Positions 48,528 through 57,844 of a stretch of 64,000 nt of DNA are shown one piece after another. The DNA is from an uncultured Flavobacterium sp. (lineage in GTDB: Bacteria; Bacteroidota; Bacteroidia; Flavobacteriales; Flavobacteriaceae). Position numbers and translations under genes: made by a program. The stretch spans positions 108,738 to 172,737 of the forward strand of contig NZ_CAMLDD010000010.1 of the NCBI RefSeq assembly GCF_946478785.1. Direction: 5' to 3'. Position 1 is the stretch's first letter; each line of letters opens with the position of its first letter. A model generated the notes under the pieces. It was not told the origin of the DNA. It made no database searches and worked only from the letters and a program-made list of their open reading frames with translations.

Positions 48528-49685
48528 ATGAAAAAAGTTTACTTGTTTTTAGCTTTATTAATCTCTGTTGCAGTTTTCTCACAAAAGAAATTTGACACCG
48601 TTAAATCTGAAAAATTAGATGCAGACAGAAGGATAACTATTGGGCTTCCGGCCTCTTATGAAACTAGTCCGTCTAAAAAATATCCGGTTTTGTATTTGCT
48701 GGATGGCGATTATTTATTCGATCCGTTTTCAGGTGCTTTAAATTATGGTATTTATTGGGATGATTTACCTGAAATGATTATTATTGGAATTCATCAAAAT
48801 CAAGATGGAGAACGCTATGATGATTCTACTATCGATCAAAATCAAGGCGTTCCTTTTGAAAAAGGGGCTGAGTTTTTCGAATTTATAGGTGCGGAATTAG
48901 TACCTTATATTGAAAAGCAATATCGTACTGCTCCTTTTAAAATCATTGCGGGTCATGATATAACTGCAAGTTTTATAAATTTCTTTTTATATAAGGAAAC
49001 CCCTCTTTTTAACGGATATATTTGTTTAAGTCCTGAACTTGCTCCAAAAATGGAAATACGCATTCCGGAGAAATTCGCTAAAGTAAAAGAGCCATTTTTT
49101 TATTATTTGTCAGCAGCAGATGGTGACATTAATAAAATAAAAGAACCTATAGAAAAGTTAGCGAGCAATATAAAAGTCGCAAACAATCCTATGGTTAATT
49201 TCAAATATGACGTTTTTAAAAATTCAACCCATTATTCAGAAGTTTTATATTCGATTCCGAATGCTTTATATCATATTTTCGAAGTCTACAAACCAATTAA
49301 TTCTGCAGAATATAAAGATAAAATTGCTGTTCTTCAGTCGGGTTATGCAGGTTACTTAGAAAATAAATACAACACAATGTCAACGGTTTTGGGAGTTGAT
49401 ATTCCGGTTAGGATGAATGATTTTAAAGTTATCGAAAACCTTATTTTGAAAAACAATGCCTACGATGAATTAGAAAAAATGGCAGAAATTGCGAATGTAG
49501 ATTATCCGTTGGCAATGTTGGGAGAATATGAATTAGGTTTGATGTATGAAAAAAGAGGCGACCCGAAAAGAGCATCAAAAAGATATCAAAATGCTTCACA
49601 AATGGAGCCAATCGGCGATTTGAATAAAGATATGATGTACGAGAAAATTGATGAAATGAATACGCTTGCAAAAAAAACAAAATAA
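48528..49685 (+). CDS. Esterase-fold protein lacking catalytic Ser, with C-terminal helical repeats
   Basis: This 385-residue protein has a signal peptide (MKKVYLFLALLISVAVFSQ) and an esterase-D-like alpha/beta hydrolase fold: ITIGLPASYETSPSKKYPVL, YLLDGDYLFDP, IIIGIHQNQDGERYDDST. The nucleophile elbow is usually GHSxGG; here it reads AGHDITASF, so the Ser is Asp144. The His is kept (STHYSEV, His235), and FNGYICLSPEL lies where the family expects it. From about 320 there are TPR-like helices (YELGLMYEKRGDPKRASKRY). It may be an inactive binding protein, or may use another chemistry. Its stop overlaps the radA start by one base (TAATG). Confidence 0.85.
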   Translation: MKKVYLFLALLISVAVFSQKKFDTVKSEKLDADRRITIGLPASYETSPSKKYPVLYLLDGDYLFDPFSGALNYGIYWDDLPEMIIIGIHQNQDGERYDDSTIDQNQGVPFEKGAEFFEFIGAELVPYIEKQYRTAPFKIIAGHDITASFINFFLYKETPLFNGYICLSPELAPKMEIRIPEKFAKVKEPFFYYLSAADGDINKIKEPIEKLASNIKVANNPMVNFKYDVFKNSTHYSEVLYSIPNALYHIFEVYKPINSAEYKDKIAVLQSGYAGYLENKYNTMSTVLGVDIPVRMNDFKVIENLILKNNAYDELEKMAEIANVDYPLAMLGEYELGLMYEKRGDPKRASKRYQNASQMEPIGDLNKDMMYEKIDEMNTLAKKTK

Positions 49686-51046
49686 TGTCTAAAGTTAAAA
49701 CTTCCTTTTTTTGCCAAAATTGCGGAACACAATATGCCAAATGGCAGGGACAGTGTAATGCGTGTAAAGAATGGAATACTATTGCCGAAGAAATTATTCA
49801 AAAGCAGGAAAAAGTAGCCTGGAAAAGCGAACCGACTTCGACAAGTAAAGCGCCACGACCTTTAAAAATTAATGAAATTGATTCGGCTCAGGAAATCCGA
49901 ATGAACACTACTGACGGCGAATTGAACCGTGTTTTAGGTGGCGGAATCGTTCCCGGATCTTTAACGCTTTTGGGAGGAGAACCCGGAATTGGTAAAAGCA
50001 CTCTTTTGCTGCAGATTTCATTAAAATTACCTTATAAGACCTTATATGTTTCTGGTGAAGAAAGTCAGAAACAAATAAAAATGCGTGCCGAAAGAATTAC
50101 GCCCAATAGCGACAACTGTTATATTCTAACCGAAACCAAAACGCAGAATATCTTTAAACAAATTGAAGCCATTCAGCCTGAAATTGTGATTATAGATTCT
50201 ATTCAGACGTTACATACAGACTATATTGAATCAACAGCCGGAAGTATTTCCCAGATTAGGGAAACTACTGCTGAGTTGATCAAATTTGCGAAAGAAACTA
50301 ATATTCCGGTGATTTTGATTGGACATATTACCAAAGACGGAAACATAGCCGGACCAAAAATTCTGGAACATATGGTGGATACCGTTTTGCAGTTTGAAGG
50401 CGATCGAAATCATGTTTACCGAATTTTACGATCCCTAAAAAACCGTTTCGGATCAACTGCTGAATTGGGAATTTACGAAATGTTAGGAAGTGGTTTGCGT
50501 GAAGTAAGCAACCCATCAGAGATATTGATTTCGCACAAAGACGAAGAAATGTCCGGAACTGCGATTGCTACTACAATGGAAGGCATGCGTCCTTTAATGA
50601 TAGAAATACAATCATTAGTAAGTACAGCAGTTTACGGAACACCACAACGAAGCACCACAGGTTATAATGCCAAAAGATTAAACATGATTTTGGCGGTTTT
50701 AGAAAAAAGAGCCGGATTTCGTTTAGGAGCAAAAGATGTTTTCCTGAATGTTACCGGTGGAATTTCAGTTGATGATCCTGCAATTGACTTAGCAGTTGTG
50801 GCGGCTATTTTATCATCCAACGAAGATATTCCTGTAACAAAAGGTTTTTGTTTTGCCGGTGAGGTTGGACTTTCAGGAGAAATTCGTCCGGTAAATCGGG
50901 TAGACCAGCGTATTCAGGAAGCTGAAAAATTAGGTTTCAATACTATCTTTGTTTCCAAATACAATAAAATTGCCTTGAAAAATACCGGAATCAAAATTGA
51001 ACTCGTGGCTAAAATTGAAGATGTAGCGACTATTCTTTTTGGTTAA
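49685..51046 (+). CDS. radA: DNA repair protein RadA
   Basis: RadA (Sms) is a RecA-like ATPase that helps branch migration and processing of recombination intermediates. The 453-residue protein has the four-Cys zinc finger FCQNCGTQYAKWQGQCNAC, the Walker A GGEPGIGKSTL near 96, Walker B IVIIDSIQTL, and the signature KNRFGSTAELG (KNRFG motif). A Lon-like C-terminal domain follows (LNVTGGISVDDPAIDLAV, CFAGEVGLSGEIRPV). The ATG overlaps the stop of the esterase-fold gene by one base. Confidence 0.97.
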   Translation: MSKVKTSFFCQNCGTQYAKWQGQCNACKEWNTIAEEIIQKQEKVAWKSEPTSTSKAPRPLKINEIDSAQEIRMNTTDGELNRVLGGGIVPGSLTLLGGEPGIGKSTLLLQISLKLPYKTLYVSGEESQKQIKMRAERITPNSDNCYILTETKTQNIFKQIEAIQPEIVIIDSIQTLHTDYIESTAGSISQIRETTAELIKFAKETNIPVILIGHITKDGNIAGPKILEHMVDTVLQFEGDRNHVYRILRSLKNRFGSTAELGIYEMLGSGLREVSNPSEILISHKDEEMSGTAIATTMEGMRPLMIEIQSLVSTAVYGTPQRSTTGYNAKRLNMILAVLEKRAGFRLGAKDVFLNVTGGISVDDPAIDLAVVAAILSSNEDIPVTKGFCFAGEVGLSGEIRPVNRVDQRIQEAEKLGFNTIFVSKYNKIALKNTGIKIELVAKIEDVATILFG

Positions 51047-51064
51047 TTTTTATAAACCCTGCTT

Positions 51065-53029
51065 ATGCAATTTTCAAAACAAAAAATATTCAAAGCCTTA
51101 AAAATACTTGCTGTAGTAGTTATATTGATCTGCATCGCGCTTTACTCTTTTCGTAATTCACTTTTAAAACAAGCTATTGCGAAAGTAACCCACAGAATGG
51201 CGGTTGATTACAATAGTGATTTTTCAATAAAAGAAGCTTCTTTTGATGGTTTGTCGGGAATTAAATTTACCAATGTTATTTTGGTTCCAAAAAATGCGGA
51301 CACTCTTTTTAATATTAAAAAAATAGAAACCACTGTTAGTCTAAGTAATCTTCTGATTGGTGATGTTCAGTTGGGAACTTTAAAAATCAATGATGGCTAT
51401 ATTCAACTGGTTAAAAAAGGGAAAGTTAGAAATTTTGATGCCTTTTTAAAAAGAGATGATACTGAGGAGAAATCAGATGAAAAACGAAATTATGCCAATT
51501 TTGCCTATCGTATTATTTCAACATTACTGAATTTGGTTCCGACCGATATGAAGTTGGAAAATCTGGATTTCAAAATTGATGATAATGGAAAAAAAGCTAC
51601 CATTGCTATTAATAAATTGATTTTAGATAACAAACAACTTACAACGAATCTGCATGTTCAAAGCAAGAATTTTGATCAGCGCTGGAACATAAAAGGTTTT
51701 GCCGACCCAAGAAATAAAAAGGCTGATATTCGATTTTTTAATCTTGATACCGGAGCAATAAAAGTCCCATATTTGGATGAACGTTATAACTTAAAAGCAA
51801 GTTTTGATTCTATTCGTTTAAATGTTGCAAATATTGATAAAGACGGAAGCGAATTGCATATTGACGGTTATACTTCTATCTCCAATTTAAAAATTAATCA
51901 TCCAAAAATTGCCAGCAAAGATGTGGTAATTAAAAATGCACGATTTGATTATCGCTTTTTATTAGGTTCTGATTTTATTTCGATTGACAGCACTTCAACA
52001 ATGCAGCTTAATAAAATAAAAGTGAAACCTTATGTTTCTTATAATACTGAAAAAGATACGGTTTATACTTTGAAAGTTGAGATTCCGAAAATGACGGCTC
52101 AGGATTTTATCGTTTCATTACCGGACGGATTGTTTACCCATTTTCAGGGCATGGAAGCGACCGGAAATTTCGATTATAAACTGGATTTTAAATTCAATAA
52201 AAACAGACCAAATACTTTAGTTTTTGACAGTAAACTGAATAAAAAAAATCTTAGAATTACCAAATACGGAGAAGCCAATCTTAATAAGCTAAATGGAGAG
52301 TTTGTTTATCGAGCGATCATCCAAAACGTATTGCAACGTCCTGTGTTAGTTGGAACTGCAAATCCGAATTATACACCGCTGGATCAGATTTCACCTTATT
52401 TGCAAAAATCTGTACTGACTACCGAAGATCCGTCTTTCTTTTCGCATCGCGGATTTATCAATGAAGCTTTCAAACAATCCATTTTGAAGAACATCAGAAC
52501 CAAAAAGTTCTCTCGTGGTGCCAGTACCATCAGCATGCAGTTGATAAAAAATGTCTTTTTGACTCGTGAAAAAACACTTTCGCGAAAGCTGGAAGAAATT
52601 TTATTGGTTTATATTTTAGAAAATAACCGAATTGTAAGTAAAGAAAGAATGCTGGAAGTGTATTTCAACATTATTGAATGGGGACCAAATGTATATGGAA
52701 TTGGTGAAGCCAGTCAGTTTTATTTCCAGAAAAGCCCTTCGGAGTTAAGTGTTGATGAATGTTTGTACTTAGCCACTATTATTCCGAAGCCAAGAAAATT
52801 CATGTACCAGTTTAATGATGAAGGAAACTTAAAGGATTATGCATTACAAAATCAAAAATTCTTAAAAAACTTGATGTTTCGCCGAGGACTTTTAGTTCCG
52901 GAAGATACGCTGGGGCAATTGCCGGTTTATATTTCCGGGAATGCACGTTCTTTATTGAGAATTAAAGCTCCTGATTCTACAGCTGTTCCAGTTGATTCTT
53001 TATCGATTGATAATGAATTTGATTTGTAG
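51065..53029 (+). CDS. AsmA-like/GT51 peptidoglycan glycosyltransferase fusion
   Basis: The 654-residue protein has one N-terminal membrane helix (ILAVVVILICIALYSF). A beta-rich periplasmic region to about 420 resembles AsmA-like proteins (FSIKEASFDGLSGIKFTNVI, IKKIETTVSLSNLLIGDVQL). From about 440 there is a GT51 peptidoglycan glycosyltransferase domain: LTTEDPSFFSHRGF (catalytic Glu454 in the EDxxFxxHxG motif), SRGASTISMQLIKNVFL, KLEEILLVYILENNRIVSKE, and VYGIGEASQFYF. No transpeptidase domain follows. It probably polymerises lipid II at the inner membrane. The AsmA-like half is unusual. It starts 18 bases after radA. Confidence 0.87.
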   Translation: MQFSKQKIFKALKILAVVVILICIALYSFRNSLLKQAIAKVTHRMAVDYNSDFSIKEASFDGLSGIKFTNVILVPKNADTLFNIKKIETTVSLSNLLIGDVQLGTLKINDGYIQLVKKGKVRNFDAFLKRDDTEEKSDEKRNYANFAYRIISTLLNLVPTDMKLENLDFKIDDNGKKATIAINKLILDNKQLTTNLHVQSKNFDQRWNIKGFADPRNKKADIRFFNLDTGAIKVPYLDERYNLKASFDSIRLNVANIDKDGSELHIDGYTSISNLKINHPKIASKDVVIKNARFDYRFLLGSDFISIDSTSTMQLNKIKVKPYVSYNTEKDTVYTLKVEIPKMTAQDFIVSLPDGLFTHFQGMEATGNFDYKLDFKFNKNRPNTLVFDSKLNKKNLRITKYGEANLNKLNGEFVYRAIIQNVLQRPVLVGTANPNYTPLDQISPYLQKSVLTTEDPSFFSHRGFINEAFKQSILKNIRTKKFSRGASTISMQLIKNVFLTREKTLSRKLEEILLVYILENNRIVSKERMLEVYFNIIEWGPNVYGIGEASQFYFQKSPSELSVDECLYLATIIPKPRKFMYQFNDEGNLKDYALQNQKFLKNLMFRRGLLVPEDTLGQLPVYISGNARSLLRIKAPDSTAVPVDSLSIDNEFDL

Positions 53030-53055
53030 AGTTTAACGAGACATAGTCATAAAGT

Positions 53056-53158
53056 TTGTCATTTCGACGAAAGGAGAAATCACATGCGAAATTCGACAAA
53101 GATCAACTACTACATAACGGAGCTACTAGTGTGATTTCTCCTTTCGTCGAAATGACAA
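53056..53158. repeat. MITE-like inverted repeat element
   Basis: Perfect 29-base inverted arms: 53056-53084 (starting TTGTCATTTCGACGAAAGG) and 53130-53158 (ending CGTCGAAATGACAA). A 45-base loop lies between. It lies between the convergent ends of the GT51 fusion gene and the response-regulator gene. From memory the TCATTTCGACGAA...GAGAAATC word is frequent in Flavobacterium intergenic DNA. Confidence 0.85.
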
Positions 53159-53202
53159 GATTGGGTTTAAAACTTTGTGTTTTTCTTCTTAAAATTAAAA
53201 TA

Positions 53203-53952
53203 TCATTTAAAATTCTTCAAAAAATCTTCTTTATAAGTTGGTGAAACTTCAATTTCAGAACCATCGTCAAGGGTAATAATTCCGCCTTTATTATATGATT
53301 TTACACAATTCATATTGATAATATGTGATTTGTGAACGCGAATAAAAGGCAATGGTAAAATTTCTGAAAAGTGCTTTAAAAACCGACAGACCATTTTTTT
53401 ATTTCCATTATTTAAATATAAATCGGTAAAGTTTCCGTTTCCCTGAAGACGAACGATTTCTTCCATTTTTACGACTTCAAATCCTTCCAGTGTTGGCAGA
53501 ATCACCTGTTGTTTCTCAGGTTTGGATTCATGGAAATTCTCGACAATGATTTTATTTCTATTAAACATTTCATGATTCATAATTTGATGATGAACCTTGT
53601 TTACCGCCACAATTAATTCTTCGATACTAATTGGCTTTAAAAGATAATAAGCAGCACTTTGATTTAGTGCTTTTAAGGAATATTCAGAAAAAGCAGTTAC
53701 AAATATGGTTTCAAATTGCAAATCTTTACAGGCTTCTAAAACATCAAAAGCATTCCCGAAAGGCATTTCTACATCCAGAAAAACCAATTGAGGCTGTATC
53801 TCGTGCAAAAGCGGCACAGCTTCTTTTATATTCTGTGCTTCACCAACGATTTCTACCTGTGGGCAATATTTGCTTAAATAATTTTTTAGGACTTCCCGAG
53901 CGGCTAATTCATCTTCGACAATAACACTTTTTATCTTTTGAAACGTCATCAT
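53203..53952 (-). CDS. LytTR-type response regulator
   Basis: The 249-residue protein has a receiver domain with the acidic pair in VIVEDELAAREVL, the phosphoacceptor Asp in LVFLDVEMPFG (about residue 60), and the Lys in YYLLKPISIEEL. A LytTR DNA-binding domain follows: EIVRLQGNGNFTDLYLNNG, FIRVHKSHIINMNCVKSYNKG, and the final EVSPTYKEDFLKNFK. It is partner to the sensor kinase gene upstream: the two overlap by four bases (ATGA), so they are translated together. Its targets are unknown; LytTR regulators often control cell-envelope or surface genes. Confidence 0.95.
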   Translation of the reverse strand: MMTFQKIKSVIVEDELAAREVLKNYLSKYCPQVEIVGEAQNIKEAVPLLHEIQPQLVFLDVEMPFGNAFDVLEACKDLQFETIFVTAFSEYSLKALNQSAAYYLLKPISIEELIVAVNKVHHQIMNHEMFNRNKIIVENFHESKPEKQQVILPTLEGFEVVKMEEIVRLQGNGNFTDLYLNNGNKKMVCRFLKHFSEILPLPFIRVHKSHIINMNCVKSYNKGGIITLDDGSEIEVSPTYKEDFLKNFK

Positions 53953-55769
53953 ATTGTATCAATTAAAGGAAAAATAATTTCTACTATTGTTCCTGATTCC
54001 GGAAATTCTTTCTCTCTGATAGCAAAAGAAATGTTCTTTTTGTACAATTCATTCAGCAAGCCAATCCGTTCTTTGGTATTGTTGAGCCCTCGTGATTCAT
54101 GTACTTTCTGATTGCTTGTTTTGAGTTCCTGGCTTTTGGTTAAACCAATTCCGTTGTCTTCAATAATTACATTTACTTTTCCGTTATTCAATTGAAATTT
54201 AAGTTGTAAAAATCCTTTTTTGTCCAGATAACGCAAGCCATGCCAAATCGCATTTTCCAGATGTGGCTGAATAATCATATTGGGTACATAAACAGTTTCA
54301 GCATCCAGATTTTTATCAACCGTAATTTCAAAATCAAATTTATCCTGAAAACGCAAATGTTCTAAGTCCAGATATTTTTGTAATTGCTCTACTTCTTTAT
54401 CCAATATGATGAAATCCTTATTAGAATTTTCCATCATATCACGCATCAGGGTCGAGTAGGAAGTCAGGTATTTATTGGCTTCAAGTTCTTTATTTTCAGA
54501 AATGAACTGATTAACGCTATTGAGGCTATTAAAAATAAAATGCGGATTCATTTCACGTCGTAACGACTGCAAAGCGATTTCTTTATTTTTTGTTTTGATG
54601 GAAAAAAGCGATTTTACAATAAAAAAGAACAATAGCAAAAGCAATATGACTGATCCGATAAGAAAATAATTGAAAGTGTTTTTTTTCGTAATCAATTCAT
54701 CTTTAAGTGATTTTTCTTTTTCAAGCTGACGAATTTTGCCTTCTGTAATCTGGAACTTTTTAGCATTAATCAAAGTTGTATCCGATTGGATTAGCTGATC
54801 GAAATTTTGAAGGAATTGGTCATACAATGCCATGCTTTCTTTTTCATTTCCCTCGGCTTTGTAATAGTTTACCAATTCTGATAAGGTTCTTTTCGCTTCC
54901 GCTGAATTTCCTTTTTGGGAAGCCAGATCGTACGCCTCTTTTAGATAGATAAGTGCTTTTTTTGGTTCTTCTTTTTTAAAATAAAGAGAGGCCAGCGATT
55001 GTAATTGTTTTATCTGAGTATTAAAATCCTGTTTGGTTACGGCCTCCGCCAAAAGCTTTTCGTTGATGCCAATTGCTTTTTCAAACTGATTGTCTGAGGC
55101 GTAAACTTTGGCAATTTCGTTTTTGATTTTAATTACAGATTCAGGTTTGTCTTTTGCATAGACCAATGCTTTTTTATAGCTTTCTATGGCAACCCTTTTA
55201 TCTTTTAGATCTAATGAATTCTGCGCTTTCTGAACATAAGCTTCTGTAACTTCTTCGGATTTTTTTTCTTTTTTCAGCAATTCAATATTCGAATCAACAT
55301 AATTGGTCTGACTTGCAGGATTTGCGTTATTACGTAAACGTTTGGCATCATTTAAATTGATTTTTTCTTCAGATTCATCTTTTGCTAATGAACCTGCGAC
55401 TTCATAATTTTTTATGGCCGAATCAAAGTTCTTTTGGCTTTCCTGCACTTTTGCCAGATTTCGTGTTACACGGATTTTATCTTCGGTAAGTTTTAATTTG
55501 GTATAACTGTTTAAAGCTCTTTTAAAATATTCTTCGGCTTTTGTATTATCACCTTTATTTTGAAATTCGTTGGCAAGAGTCTCGTAGTTTTTGGCAATTT
55601 GCCCTTCATCGTTTGCATCCAGAGACTTTTCTAAACTCTTTACAGCTTTGCTCATTTTTGATGCTGGTGCCGCTTTCTTTTTTGAAATAGAATCTTGCGC
55701 TGCTATTTTAATTGGAAATAACAGCAATATAAATAAAGAAAAGATAGCAATTGGAAAAAAACGTTTCAT
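53949..55769 (-). CDS. LytS-like sensor histidine kinase with TPR sensor region
   Basis: The 606-residue protein has a signal-like first helix (FFPIAIFSLFILLLFPIKIA). A periplasmic TPR region spans about 40-350 (GDNTKAEEYFKRALNSYTKL, YKKALVYAKDKPESVIKIKN), and one membrane span follows (FNYFLIGSVILLLLLFFFIV). The His_kinase domain has the H box REMNPHFIFNSLNSVNQFI, the N-type motif MIIQPHLENAIWHGL, and the G box IIEDNGIGL. It senses a signal, perhaps a protein partner through the TPRs, and phosphorylates the downstream LytTR regulator, with which it overlaps by four bases. Confidence 0.94.
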   Translation of the reverse strand: MKRFFPIAIFSLFILLLFPIKIAAQDSISKKKAAPASKMSKAVKSLEKSLDANDEGQIAKNYETLANEFQNKGDNTKAEEYFKRALNSYTKLKLTEDKIRVTRNLAKVQESQKNFDSAIKNYEVAGSLAKDESEEKINLNDAKRLRNNANPASQTNYVDSNIELLKKEKKSEEVTEAYVQKAQNSLDLKDKRVAIESYKKALVYAKDKPESVIKIKNEIAKVYASDNQFEKAIGINEKLLAEAVTKQDFNTQIKQLQSLASLYFKKEEPKKALIYLKEAYDLASQKGNSAEAKRTLSELVNYYKAEGNEKESMALYDQFLQNFDQLIQSDTTLINAKKFQITEGKIRQLEKEKSLKDELITKKNTFNYFLIGSVILLLLLFFFIVKSLFSIKTKNKEIALQSLRREMNPHFIFNSLNSVNQFISENKELEANKYLTSYSTLMRDMMENSNKDFIILDKEVEQLQKYLDLEHLRFQDKFDFEITVDKNLDAETVYVPNMIIQPHLENAIWHGLRYLDKKGFLQLKFQLNNGKVNVIIEDNGIGLTKSQELKTSNQKVHESRGLNNTKERIGLLNELYKKNISFAIREKEFPESGTIVEIIFPLIDTI

Positions 55770-55961
55770 ACTTATTCAATTAAGTTGCGTTATTCTTAGC
55801 AACAAGAGCCTTCAAAAAATAATATTGTAAAGTAAAGTATTTTATGTTCCGTTTACAACTTGTTTCACCAAGTCAAAATAGGGTTTCACCATTTCTTCAA
55901 AAAATGAGGATTTTAAGTTTCTAAGTTTGATCTGTAATCATCCAATTAAAATCTAAAAATT

Positions 55962-57080
55962 ATGAAATCTAAACTTTTTATCTCCGCTCTTTTTGCCATT
56001 GTAATTTCTTTTGTAAGCTGTAATTCCTCCAATGCAAATCCAAAAAAGGATACCAGAATTAAAAAACCTGTTACAGCGGAAACTACAAAAATACAAGTTG
56101 CTCTTCTTTTAGACACTTCCAGTAGTATGGATGGTTTAATTGATCAGGCAAAATCGCGATTATGGAATATAGTAAACACCCTGACTACATTAAAATACGA
56201 AGGTAAAACTCCGGATATTGAAATTGCTTTGTATGAATATGGGAATAGTGGATTATCAGAAAAATCAAATTATATCAGAAAAATTACGCCATTTTCTACA
56301 GATTTAGATTTGATTTCGGAACAACTATTTGCGCTAAGAACTAATGGCGGAAACGAATATTGCGGGGCTGTAATTCAGGATGCTACAAAAGAATTAAAAT
56401 GGGCATCTGAGAACAACAGTATGAAACTGATTTACATTGCCGGAAATGAAGGATTTGATCAGGGAACTATTAATTATAAAGAAGCGATCAGCAACGCTTT
56501 AAAAAATGATATTTATGTGAATACTATTTTTTGCGGTAATAAAACAGAAGGTATCAACATTCATTGGAAAGATGGTGCAGATTACGGAAAAGGCAAATAT
56601 TTCAATATCGATTCCAATCAGGCTGTACAATATATCGCTACTCCGTATGATGATGAAATTTCAAAATGTGATGAAAAAATAAACAAAACCTATATCAATT
56701 ACGGTTCAAAGGGACATGAGAAAAAAAGGAATCAGGTGATGCAGGATCAAAATGCAAAAAAAGTTTCAAATGCTAACTATACGGACCGTGCGGTAAGTAA
56801 ATCAAAAGCTGTTTATAAAAATGAAAGCTGGGATTTAGTCGACAAGGTAAAAGATGATAAAAGTGCCATTTCAAAAATAAAAAAAGAAGAATTGCCAACG
56901 GAACTTCAAAGCAAATCGACTGCTGAACTTCAAAAAATAGTGGAAGAAAAAACAAAAGAAAGAGAAACGATTCAAAAAGAAATTAGTGTATTGGCTAAAA
57001 AGCGTCAGGAATACATTGACGCTGAATCTAAGAAAACCAAAAGCAGGATGATTTGGGGAATGCTATCAATACATCAATAG
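55962..57080 (+). CDS. VWA-domain lipoprotein
   Basis: This 372-residue protein has a lipoprotein signal (FAIVISFVSC, lipidated Cys20). A von Willebrand A domain spans about 42-230 with a complete MIDAS: DTSSSMDG (Asp51, Ser53, Ser55), then FALRTNGGNEY and LIYIAGNEGFDQG. The C-terminal 100 residues form a charged helical coil (KSTAELQKIVEEKTKERETI). VWA domains bind protein ligands through a metal ion. It is probably anchored to the outer membrane. The next gene, 68 bases downstream, encodes an L,D-transpeptidase-like lipoprotein. Confidence 0.9.
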   Translation: MKSKLFISALFAIVISFVSCNSSNANPKKDTRIKKPVTAETTKIQVALLLDTSSSMDGLIDQAKSRLWNIVNTLTTLKYEGKTPDIEIALYEYGNSGLSEKSNYIRKITPFSTDLDLISEQLFALRTNGGNEYCGAVIQDATKELKWASENNSMKLIYIAGNEGFDQGTINYKEAISNALKNDIYVNTIFCGNKTEGINIHWKDGADYGKGKYFNIDSNQAVQYIATPYDDEISKCDEKINKTYINYGSKGHEKKRNQVMQDQNAKKVSNANYTDRAVSKSKAVYKNESWDLVDKVKDDKSAISKIKKEELPTELQSKSTAELQKIVEEKTKERETIQKEISVLAKKRQEYIDAESKKTKSRMIWGMLSIHQ

Positions 57081-57148
57081 TTGGTTTTGCTAAAGTGAAA
57101 GGCTATACGGTTGAAAAATAAAAGTTTTCTGAAATCAATCTGTAAAAC

Positions 57149-57772
57149 ATGAAAAATAATATTTCATTCCTGCTTTTAATTGGAATTTTTGGCGTGAGTT
57201 TTGCATGCAGAAATAACAACGAAAAGCCGTTAACAAATACGTATTCAAAACCGGTTTATTCCTATGAAGAGAAACTAAAAAGTGAGATAGCTGAGATTCG
57301 GAGATTTTTGGGGGAATCTTCGAAATACAATTCAGATGTAGCTTTCTTTTTAGATATGAAGATTGAATCAGGGAAAAATCGGTTTTTTATATACAATTTA
57401 AAACATAGCAAATTACTGGATAAAGGTTTGGTAGGACATGGTTCCGGCTCTGAAACCGGGATTTTGGGAAAACTGAAATTCAGTAATGTAAAAAATTCAA
57501 ATTGCAGCTCTTTAGGCAAATATGCTATTGGAGGTTCTTATTCCGGAAGTTTTGGAAAAGCTTATAAATTATATGGTTTGGACAAAACAAATAGCAATGC
57601 TTTTGATCGAAATATTGTGCTTCATAAATATTATGGTGTCCCTTTTGAAGAACAGGCTTATCCAATTTGCAACAGTTTGGGCTGCCCGATGGTGAATGAA
57701 AAGTTTTTTGGAGTTATGGAAAAACTGATCGATAACTCAAAAAAGAAAATCATTCTTGTGATGTACTACTGA
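57149..57772 (+). CDS. L,D-transpeptidase-like lipoprotein (YkuD_2)
   Basis: This 207-residue protein starts with a lipoprotein signal (LLLIGIFGVSFAC, Cys20). The catalytic part resembles YkuD_2-type murein L,D-transpeptidase domains: AFFLDMKIESGKNRFFIYNL, VGHGSGSETG with His97, then the active-site Cys179 in NSLGCPMVNEKFF. YkuD-type enzymes remodel peptidoglycan cross-links from the outer-membrane or periplasmic side. It follows the VWA lipoprotein gene and ends at a strong hairpin. Confidence 0.85.
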   Translation: MKNNISFLLLIGIFGVSFACRNNNEKPLTNTYSKPVYSYEEKLKSEIAEIRRFLGESSKYNSDVAFFLDMKIESGKNRFFIYNLKHSKLLDKGLVGHGSGSETGILGKLKFSNVKNSNCSSLGKYAIGGSYSGSFGKAYKLYGLDKTNSNAFDRNIVLHKYYGVPFEEQAYPICNSLGCPMVNEKFFGVMEKLIDNSKKKIILVMYY

Positions 57773-57787
57773 AACAATACTGAAAAT

Positions 57788-57824
57788 ATAAATCCCGATG
57801 ACTTGGAAGTTATCGGGATTTTGT
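57788..57824. terminator. Bidirectional terminator
   Basis: AAATCCCGAT (57790-57799) pairs with ATCGGGATTT (57812-57821), and inner ACTT pairs with AAGT. TTTTGTGTTTTT follows on the plus strand. It lies between the L,D-transpeptidase gene and the convergent aldo/keto reductase gene. Confidence 0.85.
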
Positions 57825-57844
57825 GTTTTTAGTGAAATTCTAGT

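Noticed and set aside
53056..53244. Short plus-strand frame after the GT51 fusion gene
   Set aside because: It consists largely of the inverted-repeat element and has no independent support.
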